Source: Acidobacteriota bacterium (lineage in GTDB: Bacteria; Actinomycetota; Acidimicrobiia; Acidimicrobiales; RAAP-2). Taken from it: a stretch of 58,815 nt of DNA. Below are positions 45,796 through 53,934 of this stretch, in pieces (position 1 is the first letter of the stretch; each line of letters opens with the position of its first letter). The DNA lies in assembly GCA_018971385.1 (NCBI GenBank), contig JAGXAY010000004.1, positions 1 through 58,815 of the forward strand, in the 5' to 3' direction. The translations under genes were made by a program, and so were the position numbers. The notes under the pieces were generated by a model. The model was given only the letters and a program-made list of their open reading frames with translations. It did not search any database and was not told where the DNA came from.

Positions 45796-46566
45796 GTGGC
45801 TATCCGAACTCTGCAAAAGTGGCACGGCGCGGGCAACGACTTCCTGGTGGACGTGGTCGAGCACGGTAACGAGGGGTTCTGGACGCCCGAGCTAGCCCGC
45901 GAGGTCCTCGAGCGTCAGCGGGGTGTGGGTGGCGACGGTCTCCTCATCGCCTCGGTCGGTTCCGGACGGGGCGTGGGAATGATTCTCTTCAACGCCGACG
46001 GATCGCGGGCGGAGATGTCGGGCAACGGGATTCGCTGCCTCGTCGCGGCCGTGCGACGAGCGACCGGCCTCGAGGAGGACGAGGTGCGGGTCACGACCGA
46101 CGCGGGAGAGCGCCTGGTGCGTCTCCACCTCGACGGTGACGACGGTTTTGGTTCGGTCGAGATGGGTGAGGTGAGTGTCCTCCAGACCCCCGAGGGAGCT
46201 CTCGGCGCCGTGCGGGTGGGCAACCCCCACGTCGTCGTGGCCGCGCCCGACCACCTCGAGCTCGAGAGTCTCGCTCGTCGGGCCGAGGAGTTCTCCTCGC
46301 TCGTCGGGGGGGCCAACGTCGAGTTCATTCGCGAGCGCGAGGGCGGACTGGACCTCGTCGTTCACGAACGGGGCGTGGGCTGGACCCTCGCCTGCGGTAC
46401 CGGCTCGGTCGCCTCGGCCTACGTAGCCCACCACCTCGGATGGGTGGGCTCTAAGGTCGTCGTGCGCAATCCCGGAGGCAGCCTCGAGGTCTCTCTCGAG
46501 GGTGAGAGGGCGCGCCTCGCGGGACCGGTGAGCTTCGTCGCCAACGTGGAGTGGCTCGCTCGGTGA
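45796..46566 (+). CDS. dapF: Diaminopimelate epimerase
   Basis: DapF interconverts LL- and meso-diaminopimelate without cofactor. The 256-residue product has both catalytic cysteines: one in MSGNGIRCLVA and one in TLACGTGSVASA, with WHGAGNDFLV at the N-terminus and GNPHVVV in the middle. The GTG at 45796 lies four bases after miaA. Four other DAP genes lie within 13 kb on either side. The 3' end overlaps hflX. Confidence 0.95.
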   Translation: MAIRTLQKWHGAGNDFLVDVVEHGNEGFWTPELAREVLERQRGVGGDGLLIASVGSGRGVGMILFNADGSRAEMSGNGIRCLVAAVRRATGLEEDEVRVTTDAGERLVRLHLDGDDGFGSVEMGEVSVLQTPEGALGAVRVGNPHVVVAAPDHLELESLARRAEEFSSLVGGANVEFIREREGGLDLVVHERGVGWTLACGTGSVASAYVAHHLGWVGSKVVVRNPGGSLEVSLEGERARLAGPVSFVANVEWLAR

Positions 46567-47843
46567 CGTACCTGCCCCAGACGCTGATCGATCGGAGTTT
46601 CCGCGAGAAGATCGTGGTAGTTGGGGTGCTGTTGCCGGAGTTGTCCAGCGAGGAACTCGACCGACAACTAGACGAGTTGGAGTTGCTGATCGACACCGCC
46701 GGAGCGGACGTGGTGGCTCGAGTGATTCAGCGACGAGAGTCCCCGGATCCGGCGACCTTTCTCGGCTCGGGCAAGGTCGACGAACTCGCCGAACTCTGTC
46801 GGGCCGTCGACGCTGACACCGTCGTCTTCGAACAGGCCCTCACCCCGGGCCAACAGCGCAACCTCGAGAAGAAGTTGGGGCGAACGGCCATCGACCGCAC
46901 GGCCGTGATCCTCGACATCTTCGCCCAGAACGCCCGGACTCCGGAGGGAAAGGCCCAGGTCGAGTTGGCCCTCCTCGAGTACCGCCTGCCCCGTCTGCGC
47001 CGCGCCGGCGGGTCCCTCTCCCAGCAGGCCGGTGGTATCGGAACGAGGGGCCCCGGTGAGACCCAACTCGAGGTCGACCGTCGTCGTCTCGTGACCCGCA
47101 TCCACCAGATTCGCCGAGAGCTGCAGAACATCGACCGCACCCGCGACGTGCAGCGTCAGGGACGAGACCGCGGACGGCACCGGGAGATCACTCTGGTCGG
47201 CTACACCAACGCCGGCAAGTCCTCACTGTTGAACGCCCTGACCCAGGCGGACGTGCTCGCGGAGAACCGCCTCTTCGCCACCCTCGACCCCCGGACCCGT
47301 CAGCTCGCCCTCCCCGGTGGTGAGACCGTTCTCATGACCGACACCGTCGGCTTTATCTCCAACCTGCCCCACGAGTTGGTGGAGGCTTTCATGAGCACCC
47401 TGAAGTCGGTGCGACTCGCGGACCTGCTCGTTCACGTCGTGGACGCCTCGAGTCCTCACGCCGAACTCCAGATGAGCGCGGTGGCCGACGTGCTCGGAGA
47501 GATTGACGCGCTGGGTGTGCCCCAACTCGTGGTCTTCAACAAGGCCGACCTCGCTCCCGAACGGGCCGCGGAACTACTTCGCTATCACGACGGTTCCCTC
47601 GCGGTCTCGGCTCTGACGGGAGAGAACCTCAACGACTTGGTGGACACTATCGCCGCCCGACTTCGCCGCCGCGACCGCGTCGTGCACCTGCGCATTCCCT
47701 TCAACCGGGGCGACGTGCTCGCCGCCGCCCACCGAGAAGGTGAGGTCGTCTCGAGGCAGGACGAGGAACAGGGCTACGACCTCACCGTGGTCTTGGACGA
47801 GGTGGGGGCGGCGCGATTCGCCGAATGGAGAGTGAACGCGTGA
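46563..47843 (+). CDS. hflX: GTPase HflX
   Basis: HflX is a ribosome-binding GTPase that splits stalled or hibernating ribosomes. The 426-residue product has the HflX N-terminal domain (GSGKVDELAELC, LTPGQQRNLEKKLG, DRTAVILDIFAQNARTPEGK), the glycine-rich linker GIGTRGPGETQLEVDRR, and the G domain with VGYTNAGKSSLLNALT, TDTVGFISNLP and NKAD. The GTG at 46563 gives a GTGA overlap with dapF; a GTG at 46551 would add four residues. Confidence 0.93.
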   Translation: MTYLPQTLIDRSFREKIVVVGVLLPELSSEELDRQLDELELLIDTAGADVVARVIQRRESPDPATFLGSGKVDELAELCRAVDADTVVFEQALTPGQQRNLEKKLGRTAIDRTAVILDIFAQNARTPEGKAQVELALLEYRLPRLRRAGGSLSQQAGGIGTRGPGETQLEVDRRRLVTRIHQIRRELQNIDRTRDVQRQGRDRGRHREITLVGYTNAGKSSLLNALTQADVLAENRLFATLDPRTRQLALPGGETVLMTDTVGFISNLPHELVEAFMSTLKSVRLADLLVHVVDASSPHAELQMSAVADVLGEIDALGVPQLVVFNKADLAPERAAELLRYHDGSLAVSALTGENLNDLVDTIAARLRRRDRVVHLRIPFNRGDVLAAAHREGEVVSRQDEEQGYDLTVVLDEVGAARFAEWRVNA

Positions 47844-48955
47844 CCTTTAGTCCACCGCCCTACCCCTACGAACGGCTCGCCCGGGTGAAGGAGGCGGCTG
47901 CTCACCACGACGACGGCGCCATCGAGTGCTCCATCGGCACTCCCTGTGACCCCCCGGCCCCCGCGGTGCTGGAGGCCCTCGCTCGCGGTGACGGGGCTCG
48001 GGGGTATCCACCCTCGGCCGGCACGAGGGAGTACCGCGAGGCGGCGGGGGAGTGGATGAGGCGACGATTCTCCCTGGAAACGGCCCCCGCTCACCTGGCG
48101 GCCTGCGTGGGCACGAAGGAGTTCGTCGCCTCCCTCGCCGGATTTCTCCACCGGCGCTCGCCCGAACGGAACCTCGTTCTCTTCCCCGAGGTCAGTTATC
48201 CGACCTACGCCATGGGAGCGACCCTCGCCGGCCTCGAGTCCCGGGCCGTGCCGCTGCGCGACGGGGTCCTCGACCTCTCCTCGGTCACGCCCGCCGAACG
48301 CGATCGCGCTCTCGTGGTGTGGAGTAACTCGCCGTCTAATCCCACCGGTCGTCTCGACGACCTCGAGGCGGTGGCGACCTGGGGCCGTGAACACGGGGTC
48401 CTCGTCGCGAGCGACGAGTGCTACGCCGACTTCACCTGGCTCGGGCGCCCGCGCAGCATTCTCGAGCACGGCGTCGAGGGGGTGCTCGCGGTGCACTCGG
48501 TGTCGAAGCGTTCGAACCTGGCCGGGGTGCGCGCCGGGTTCTACGCCGGTGACCCCGGGGTGGTCGAGTACCTGCGTCTCGTGCGTCAGCACGCCGGCCT
48601 CATGGTGGCGGCCCCGGTCCAGGCCGCGGTGGCGGTCGCCTACGCCGACGACGAGCACGTGGAGAAACAGCGGGAACGGTACCGGGGGCGTCTCGATCGA
48701 CTCCGCGCGGCCCTGCTCGGAGTGGGCGTCGAGTGCGAGGAGCCGGAGGGGTCCTTCTACCTCTGGTGTCGCCACGACGAGCACGACGGGTGGAGTCTCG
48801 CTACCCGACTGGCCGACGTCTCCGGCCTCGTCACGAGTCCCGGGGAGTTCTACGGCTCCGGGGAGTCCGGACACGTCCGCATCGCCGTTGTTCAGCCTGA
48901 CGAACGACTGGAACTCGCAGCCCGCCGACTCGAGGAGCGTGCCGGCGACTTCTAG
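47840..48955 (+). CDS. dapC: N-succinyldiaminopimelate aminotransferase
   Basis: The 371-residue class I PLP aminotransferase matches the actinobacterial DapC type, which transaminates N-succinyl-2-amino-6-ketopimelate. PLP-binding features include SNSPSNPTGR, the aspartate in ASDECYADF, and the lysine in VHSVSKRSNLAG. Its place directly before dapD and dapE supports the assignment over other aminotransferases. The GTG at 47840 is chosen because GGAG stands nine bases upstream and GTGA overlaps hflX; an ATG at 47825 is possible. The last bases overlap the -10 box of dapD. Confidence 0.88.
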   Translation: MTFSPPPYPYERLARVKEAAAHHDDGAIECSIGTPCDPPAPAVLEALARGDGARGYPPSAGTREYREAAGEWMRRRFSLETAPAHLAACVGTKEFVASLAGFLHRRSPERNLVLFPEVSYPTYAMGATLAGLESRAVPLRDGVLDLSSVTPAERDRALVVWSNSPSNPTGRLDDLEAVATWGREHGVLVASDECYADFTWLGRPRSILEHGVEGVLAVHSVSKRSNLAGVRAGFYAGDPGVVEYLRLVRQHAGLMVAAPVQAAVAVAYADDEHVEKQRERYRGRLDRLRAALLGVGVECEEPEGSFYLWCRHDEHDGWSLATRLADVSGLVTSPGEFYGSGESGHVRIAVVQPDERLELAARRLEERAGDF

Positions 48956-48958
48956 CAT
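48953..48958 (+). promoter_or_regulatory. -10 box of a leaderless promoter for dapD
   Basis: TAGCAT begins with the dapC stop codon and lies seven bases before the ATG at 48966. It selects that ATG rather than the one at 48957, which overlaps the box. Confidence 0.5.
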
Positions 48959-48965
48959 GGTGGCC

Positions 48966-49790
48966 ATGCCCGATCTCGTTTCCCGGATTCAGTACTGGTA
49001 CAAGCACATCGCCGAGGTGACTCCGGAGAATATGGAGGTGCGACGAGACGTCGAGTTGGTGATCTCCCAACTGGACGACGGACAGGTGCGCGTCGCCGAG
49101 ATCAACGACTCCGGCGAGGTCGTGGTGCACGAGTGGGTGAAGCAGGCCATCCTCCTGCTCTTTCGGGCGCGGGGGATGACGGTGAGTGAGGCCGGACCTT
49201 TCGAGTACCACGACAAGTTGGAACTAAAGCACGACTACACCCGCCGCGGCGTAAGGGTTGTTCCGGGGGCGAGCGCCCGCAAGGGGTCCTTTCTCAGCCC
49301 GGGCGTCATTCTCATGCCGAGTTACGTCAATATCGGGGCGTGGGTCGGGCCGGGCACCATGGTCGACACCTGGGCGACGGTGGGTAGTTGTGCCCAGATC
49401 GGAGCCAACGTTCACTTGGCGGGCGGGGTGGGGATCGGTGGAGTCCTCGAACCGGCCAACGCCGTGCCCGTCGTGATCGAGGACGGGGCCTTCATCGGAT
49501 CACGGTGCATGGTGGTCGAGGGGGCCCGCGTCGGTAAGAACTCCGTCCTCGGAGCGGGAACGATCCTCACGCCCAGCATTCCGGTCATCGACGCGGCGAC
49601 GGGCGAAGAGATCTCACGGGGCTACGTACCCGACTACTGCGTGGCGGTCTCGGCGCAGCGTCGTCGAGAGTTTCCCGGTGGCGAGTTCTTCCTACCCTGC
49701 GTTCTCGTGGTACGTCGCCTCGACGAGGGTGAGTCCCACGACAAGGTCGCCCTGAACGCCATCCTTCGCGACCACGGTGTCGCCACGTGA
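48966..49790 (+). CDS. dapD: 2,3,4,5-tetrahydropyridine-2,6-dicarboxylate N-succinyltransferase
   Basis: DapD succinylates tetrahydrodipicolinate. From the ATG at 48966 it has 274 residues, the length of the E. coli enzyme, and its sequence resembles that type more than the longer mycobacterial DapD. The left-handed beta-helix is visible as hexapeptide turns (VNIGAWVGPGTMVDTWATVGSCAQIGANVHL in short units), followed by IEDGAFIGSRCMVVEGARVGKNSVLGAGT. The N-terminal helices include RRDVELVISQLDDGQVRVAE. It is coupled to dapE by GTGA. Confidence 0.94.
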   Translation: MPDLVSRIQYWYKHIAEVTPENMEVRRDVELVISQLDDGQVRVAEINDSGEVVVHEWVKQAILLLFRARGMTVSEAGPFEYHDKLELKHDYTRRGVRVVPGASARKGSFLSPGVILMPSYVNIGAWVGPGTMVDTWATVGSCAQIGANVHLAGGVGIGGVLEPANAVPVVIEDGAFIGSRCMVVEGARVGKNSVLGAGTILTPSIPVIDAATGEEISRGYVPDYCVAVSAQRRREFPGGEFFLPCVLVVRRLDEGESHDKVALNAILRDHGVAT

Positions 49791-50836
49791 GCCGACTGGA
49801 CCTCGTGGAGCGCCTCGTGCGGATTCCGTCGGTCTCGGAGTCCGAAGGCGCGATCGCCGACGCGGTGGCCGACGAGTTGTCGACGTTCAGCCACCTCTCG
49901 GTCACGCGCATCGGGGACAACGTGATTGCTCACCCGCACGTCGGGGACGCGGTGGTGCTCCTGGTCGCCCACCTCGACACGGTGCCGGGCGACGTGAGTG
50001 AGGTCCGTCGAGACGGGGACACGCTGACGGGCGTGGGGGCGTGTGATACGAAGGGCAGCGTCGCCGGACTCTTGGAGCTCGCTGCGACGAAATGGCCGGT
50101 CCCGGTCACGTACGTCTTCTACGCGCGCGAGGAGATCGCTCGGGCCCGTTCCGGTCTCCTCGAGATCCACGACGTCCGCCCCGACTTACTCTCGGCTCGC
50201 GTGGCCGTGGTGGGAGAGCCGACCCTCGGCGCCGTCGAGGCGGGGTGCCAGGGATCGCTCAGGGTCCGCGTTACTCTTCGGGGAGTCCGGGCTCATACCT
50301 CACGTCCCTTTATGGGAGTGAACGCGATTCATCGTCTCACTTCCGTCCTCGAACGAGTGGCTGACTGGGTGCCGCGCTCGGTCACCCTCGACGGAGTGGA
50401 GTTCACGGAGCAGCTCCAGGTGGTTCGCGTCGAGGGGGGAGTAGCGAACAACGTGGTCCCGGACTTGGCGACCCTCGTCGTCAACTTTCGCTTCGCCCCC
50501 GATCGCTCCGACGAGGACGCGGTGTCGTGGCTCCGTGACTTTCTCGGCGACACTCTCGCCCCCTCCGACCGATTCGAGGTGGACGACCTGGCCCCGGCCG
50601 CGCGACCCCACCTCTCACATCCCGACGTCGCGGACCTGGTTCACGTGAGCGGAACTCCCGCGCGGGCCAAAGTGGGTTGGACGGACGTCGCGACGTTGAG
50701 TGCGTGGGGGGTGCCCTCCGTCAACGTGGGGGCGGGTGATCCCCTGCTCGCTCACTCTCCCGAGGAGTGTCTTCGCGAGAGCGAGATGACCGACTACGTC
50801 ACCACGTTGCGCGAGTGGTTGGAGTCGCGTCGCTAG
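49787..50836 (+). CDS. dapE: Succinyl-diaminopimelate desuccinylase
   Basis: DapE removes succinate to give LL-diaminopimelate. The 349-residue M20 metallopeptidase has the zinc motif LLVAHLDTVPGD, GACDTKGSVAGLLEL, the YAREEIARARSG segment with the catalytic glutamate, GEPTLG, and the C-terminal HSPEECL. A dimerisation domain lies at about 160-265. The GTG at 49787 overlaps dapD. The TAG stop is interlocked with the stop of lexA through the palindrome CTAG. Confidence 0.92.
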   Translation: MSRLDLVERLVRIPSVSESEGAIADAVADELSTFSHLSVTRIGDNVIAHPHVGDAVVLLVAHLDTVPGDVSEVRRDGDTLTGVGACDTKGSVAGLLELAATKWPVPVTYVFYAREEIARARSGLLEIHDVRPDLLSARVAVVGEPTLGAVEAGCQGSLRVRVTLRGVRAHTSRPFMGVNAIHRLTSVLERVADWVPRSVTLDGVEFTEQLQVVRVEGGVANNVVPDLATLVVNFRFAPDRSDEDAVSWLRDFLGDTLAPSDRFEVDDLAPAARPHLSHPDVADLVHVSGTPARAKVGWTDVATLSAWGVPSVNVGAGDPLLAHSPEECLRESEMTDYVTTLREWLESRR

Positions 50837-51453
50837 TAGCGACGAAGGACGGAGATCACTTTCCCGTAGAGTTGCACGTCCTGAGCGTCGAACTCCATCG
50901 GCTCCATGCTCGAGTTTTCGGGCTTGAGGACGATCCGCGACCCCTGAGGGAAGTAGCGCTTGACGGTCGCCTCATCACCGGGAATACCCGCGATGACGAT
51001 GTCCCCGGAGTGCAGATCGTCCCGACGCTCGACGACGACGACATCGCCCGAGAGAATTCCGGCGTCGATCATGGAGTCTCCTCGTACGCGCAGGGCGAAG
51101 GAGTCGCCCCGTCCGGTGAACTCTTCGGGGAGGCTCATCATCTCGTGGTCGGTCTCTTCGGCCAGGACACCGGTACCCGCCGCCACCGCTCCTAAGAAGG
51201 GGATGTCCCGGGTCGCGCCGACGAGGGAGGGGCTGGGGTCCCACTGCACGGTGATGGCGCGGGGCTGCTTGGGGTTTTTGACGATGTAGCCGGCGCTCAC
51301 GAGAACGTCGATGTGATTCTTGACCGTGGCCGGACCAGCTAGTCCCACGTGGGCGGCGATCTCCCTAATCGTCGGGGGGAAGTTGCGCTCGCGCTGGCAC
51401 GCCACGATGTAGTCGAGAATCGCTCGGCGCATTGGAGTGAGTACTTCGGCCAC
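50833..51453 (-). CDS. lexA: LexA repressor, SOS regulator
   Basis: LexA represses DNA-damage genes and cuts itself when RecA is activated. The 206-residue product has the winged-helix N-terminal domain (TPMRRAILDYIVACQRERNFPPTIREIA in parts), the cleavage site Ala92-Gly93, the catalytic Ser127 in RGDSMIDAG and Lys165 in EATVKRYF. The GTG start at 51453 lies 15 bases after an SOS box, and a TAGACT -10 box lies between two SOS boxes, so it is autoregulated. It is convergent with dapE and divergent from livK. Confidence 0.95.
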   Translation of the reverse strand: MAEVLTPMRRAILDYIVACQRERNFPPTIREIAAHVGLAGPATVKNHIDVLVSAGYIVKNPKQPRAITVQWDPSPSLVGATRDIPFLGAVAAGTGVLAEETDHEMMSLPEEFTGRGDSFALRVRGDSMIDAGILSGDVVVVERRDDLHSGDIVIAGIPGDEATVKRYFPQGSRIVLKPENSSMEPMEFDAQDVQLYGKVISVLRRY

Positions 51454-51468
51454 GTGAGCCCCCTTTAT

Positions 51469-51482
51469 CGAACAGACGTTCG
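51469..51482. promoter_or_regulatory. SOS box 1 (LexA operator) upstream of lexA
   Basis: CGAAC-N4-GTTCG with centre AGAC is a perfect match to the operator consensus of Gram-positive and actinobacterial LexA. It lies 15 bases before the lexA start and just downstream of the -10 box, so bound LexA would block its own transcription. Confidence 0.88.
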
Positions 51483-51483
51483 T

Positions 51484-51489
51484 AGTCTA
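51484..51489 (-). promoter_or_regulatory. lexA -10 box
   Basis: On the minus strand this reads TAGACT. TTGTAT, 18 bases further upstream (about 51508-51513), is a candidate -35. The two SOS boxes flank this promoter. Confidence 0.6.
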
Positions 51490-51510
51490 CGTCGGGGGGG
51501 TCCCGTAATA

Positions 51511-51524
51511 CAAACACTTGTTCG
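51511..51524. promoter_or_regulatory. SOS box 2 between lexA and livK
   Basis: CAAAC-N4-GTTCG with centre ACTT differs from the consensus at one base. It overlaps the lexA -35 and stands 168 bases before livK. Cooperative binding with box 1 is plausible. Confidence 0.65.
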
Positions 51525-51691
51525 TAGATAGGTCGGGAGTGTGAATTTGAACGACCCCGGGACATAATTGCCCCACGGATTGACTCTTTCGTTGCTAGTC
51601 TCTGCGCAGGCCGAGTGGCCCCGTCGTCGAGACGTGCCTGATACCAGGGCGTCTCGACTGTCGTTAAAAAAATTCAAGGGGAGACAAACGA
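51525..51691 (+). promoter_or_regulatory. livK upstream region: AT-rich promoter candidates and leader hairpin
   Basis: CATAAT at 51563-51568 is the best -10 candidate; TTGAAC at 51547 is too near to be its -35. In the presumed leader, GTCGAGACG (51626-51634) pairs with CGTCTCGAC (51650-51658), with an inner CCTG/CAGG stem around ATAC. It is followed by an A-rich run and the Shine-Dalgarno AAGGGGAG (51677-51684). No T-run follows the hairpin, so it is not a terminator. It may stabilise a highly expressed mRNA or respond to amino acid supply; no peptide of leader type was found. Confidence 0.5.
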
Positions 51692-52864
51692 ATGCGTCGT
51701 TTGACAAAGACGGTGGCGGCGATCGCCTCCGGCTCGCTAGCGCTCTTGGCCGTTCCGGCCGTGGGTGTGGCGACGTCGGGTGCGGCACCGAAGCCCACCT
51801 ACACCATCGGTTACCAGGGACCGCTGTCCGGCGGTAACCAGCAGCTGGGTCTGAACATGGTGTTCGCCGTGCAGTTGGCGATTAATCAGGCCAACGCCTC
51901 GGGCAAGTTGCCCTTCGTGCTGAAGCTGAAGACCTTCGACGACCAGGGTGACCCGACGGTTGCTCCGTCGGTCGCGCAGAGCGCCGTGGCTAACAAGAAC
52001 CTCGTCGCCATGGTCGGCCCGGCCTTCTCCGGCGCCACCCAGGCCTCGATGCGTTACTACTTCGCTGCGTCGCTGCCCGTGGTGAGCCCGTCGGCGACTC
52101 GCGTGTCGCTCGCGCACGCCGGCTGGACGGACTTCTTCCGCGTTGTCGCTGACGACGGTGTGCAGGGTCCTGCGGACGCCAACTACGCCGTGAAGAAGTT
52201 GCACGCGAAGAAGGTCTACGTCGTGAACGACGCCAGCTCCTACGGAGCGGGCCTCGCCTCGGCGTTCGCCGCGACTGCGAAGGCTGACCACGCGTCGGTG
52301 ACCGCGGTGACCGTGCCCGGTACGGCCGCCTGCCAGAACGGAACGGCCTCGACCACGGAGTACAGCGCGGCCGCGATTGCCGCGAAGGCCTCCGGTGCGT
52401 CGTTGCTGTTCTACGGTGGTTACTACTGTGACCTCGGTCTGTTCCTGACCCAGCTGCACTCCGTTGGTTACAAGGGTGCCGTGATGTCGGGTGACGGAGC
52501 CAACTCGCCGTCGCTGATCCAGGGCACCACGCCCCACTCGGCGGCTAACGGTGTCTACCTGAGTTGCGCCTGCGCCCAGTCGACCAGCATGGCGTTCAAC
52601 GCTCAGTTCCAGGCCCTGTCCCACTTCAGCGCCGCGACCGCGACCTACGCTCCCGAGTCCTACGACGCGGCGAACGTGATCATTGCGGCGATGAAGTCGC
52701 TCAAGGTGATTAGCCGTAAGAACATCGTGGCGGCGTTGCACAAGATTCACTACATGGGCATGACCAAGGCGATCTCCTTCCAGCCTGACGGCAACATCGC
52801 GGGTGCCGCGATCTACGTCTCTCAGGTGAAGAACGGTCAGATCGTCCAACTCGGTCTCGAGTAG
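51692..52864 (+). CDS. livK: Branched-chain amino acid-type ABC transporter substrate-binding protein
   Basis: The 390-residue exported protein has a Sec signal peptide (about 1-31: basic start, hydrophobic core, GVATSGA end) and a type I periplasmic-binding fold: IGYQGPLSGGNQQLGLNMVFAVQLAINQAN, FDDQGDPTVAPSVAQS-like segments, PAFSGATQASMRYYFA, and YVVNDASSYG. It binds branched-chain or other amino acids, or related small molecules. There is no cysteine at the signal cleavage site, so the usual lipid anchor of Gram-positive binding proteins is missing. It heads the liv operon, and a strong hairpin after it could favour its expression over the membrane genes. AAGGGGAG precedes the ATG. Confidence 0.9.
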   Translation: MRRLTKTVAAIASGSLALLAVPAVGVATSGAAPKPTYTIGYQGPLSGGNQQLGLNMVFAVQLAINQANASGKLPFVLKLKTFDDQGDPTVAPSVAQSAVANKNLVAMVGPAFSGATQASMRYYFAASLPVVSPSATRVSLAHAGWTDFFRVVADDGVQGPADANYAVKKLHAKKVYVVNDASSYGAGLASAFAATAKADHASVTAVTVPGTAACQNGTASTTEYSAAAIAAKASGASLLFYGGYYCDLGLFLTQLHSVGYKGAVMSGDGANSPSLIQGTTPHSAANGVYLSCACAQSTSMAFNAQFQALSHFSAATATYAPESYDAANVIIAAMKSLKVISRKNIVAALHKIHYMGMTKAISFQPDGNIAGAAIYVSQVKNGQIVQLGLE

Positions 52865-52885
52865 TCGACCCTTCATAGCGGTACT

Positions 52886-52920
52886 CGTTGGGGCCGGGGG
52901 CTTTGCTCCCGGCCCCAACG
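52886..52920 (+). terminator. Strong hairpin between livK and livH, partial terminator or mRNA stabiliser
   Basis: CGTTGGGGCCGGG (52886-52898) pairs perfectly with CCCGGCCCCAACG (52908-52920), 13 base pairs. There is no T-run, so read-through is likely. In binding-protein operons such structures raise the level of the first gene over the rest; that is the inferred role. Confidence 0.6.
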
Positions 52921-52965
52921 TATCGGTAGTCCTATTTCCGCCACGTTCATAAGCCGGGGGAGCCC

Positions 52966-53934
52966 GTGATCGCCAGCATTTTGAGTTTTTGGTCCACCCA
53001 CTTCGCACTGATGAAGATTGAGTTTTGGTACCTCGTCGTCAGTGGGATTACCACCGGATTCCTCTACGGCATGGTGGCCGTGGGCTACACCATGGTGTAC
53101 GGCATCCTTCGCCTGATTAACTTCGCCCACTCCGAGATCTTCATGACCGGAGCCTTCGCGGGCTACTTTTTGATGCGGGAGTTCGTGGGGAATAACACCC
53201 CCAGCGGTGTGCAGAGCATCCTTCTCATCCTGGGGGGCATCGCGGTGGGCGCACTCGCGTCCTCATTGATGGCCGCCTTCGTACTCGAACGAGTCGCGTA
53301 TCGTCCGCTGCGTAAGCGCAAAGCGCCACCCTTGGCCTACCTGATTTCCGCCATCGGGGCCTCGTACTTCCTTCAGAATCTCGCGGGCAAGGAGTTCGGG
53401 CGTAACCCGATCGCCGTTCCCCAGCCCTACGGGAACGCCAACGTGTTCACCGTGTTCGGCGCTCCGTTCAACCAGTACGACCTGCTGGTGGTGATCGCCG
53501 GCATTCTCTCTCTCGTGGCTCTCGACATCATCGTCGGGCGTACCAAACTCGGTCGCAGCCTGCGCGCCGTCGCCCAGGATATGGAGACGGCGTCTCTCAT
53601 GGGCGTGGACATCGACCGAACCATCATGTTCACCTTCCTCATCGGGGGGGCCATGGCCGGAGCGGCCGGCTTCCTCTGGGGTCTTAACTCCAACGTCGGG
53701 TCGACGATGGGGTTCGTGCCCGGAATCAAGGCCTTCACCTCGGCCGTGCTCGGCGGAATCGGTAACTTGCGCGGGGCGATGCTCGGCGGAATGATTCTCG
53801 GGATCGTGGAGAACTTGGCCCAGCCCTTCGTCTCCTCGGCCTACATCGACGTGGTGGCCTTCGCCATTCTCGTGGGGCTCTTGATGTTCCGCCCGACGGG
53901 AATCTTGGGTGAGCGTCTCGGGCGGGTTGCCTGA
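52966..53934 (+). CDS. livH: Branched-chain amino acid-type ABC transporter permease LivH
   Basis: The 322-residue permease has about eight membrane helices. Typical LivH stretches are FLYGMVAVGYTMVYGILRLINFAHSEIFM near the start, RPLRKRKAPPLAYLISAIG, and the EAA-like loop DMETASLMGVDIDRTIMFTFLIG. It forms the channel with LivM. The GTG at 52966 follows GGGGGAG. The stop is overlapped by the livM start (TGATG). Confidence 0.93.
   Translation: MIASILSFWSTHFALMKIEFWYLVVSGITTGFLYGMVAVGYTMVYGILRLINFAHSEIFMTGAFAGYFLMREFVGNNTPSGVQSILLILGGIAVGALASSLMAAFVLERVAYRPLRKRKAPPLAYLISAIGASYFLQNLAGKEFGRNPIAVPQPYGNANVFTVFGAPFNQYDLLVVIAGILSLVALDIIVGRTKLGRSLRAVAQDMETASLMGVDIDRTIMFTFLIGGAMAGAAGFLWGLNSNVGSTMGFVPGIKAFTSAVLGGIGNLRGAMLGGMILGIVENLAQPFVSSAYIDVVAFAILVGLLMFRPTGILGERLGRVA

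Noticed and set aside
50767-51195. A 142-codon plus-strand frame continuing after dapE
   Set aside because: It is antisense to lexA, whose catalytic residues and operators are all present. No homology is visible.
52886-52920. Hairpin after livK as a full terminator that separates livK from livHMGF
   Set aside because: There is no T-run, and no convincing new promoter was found between the hairpin and livH. Read-through with partial termination or stabilisation fits better.
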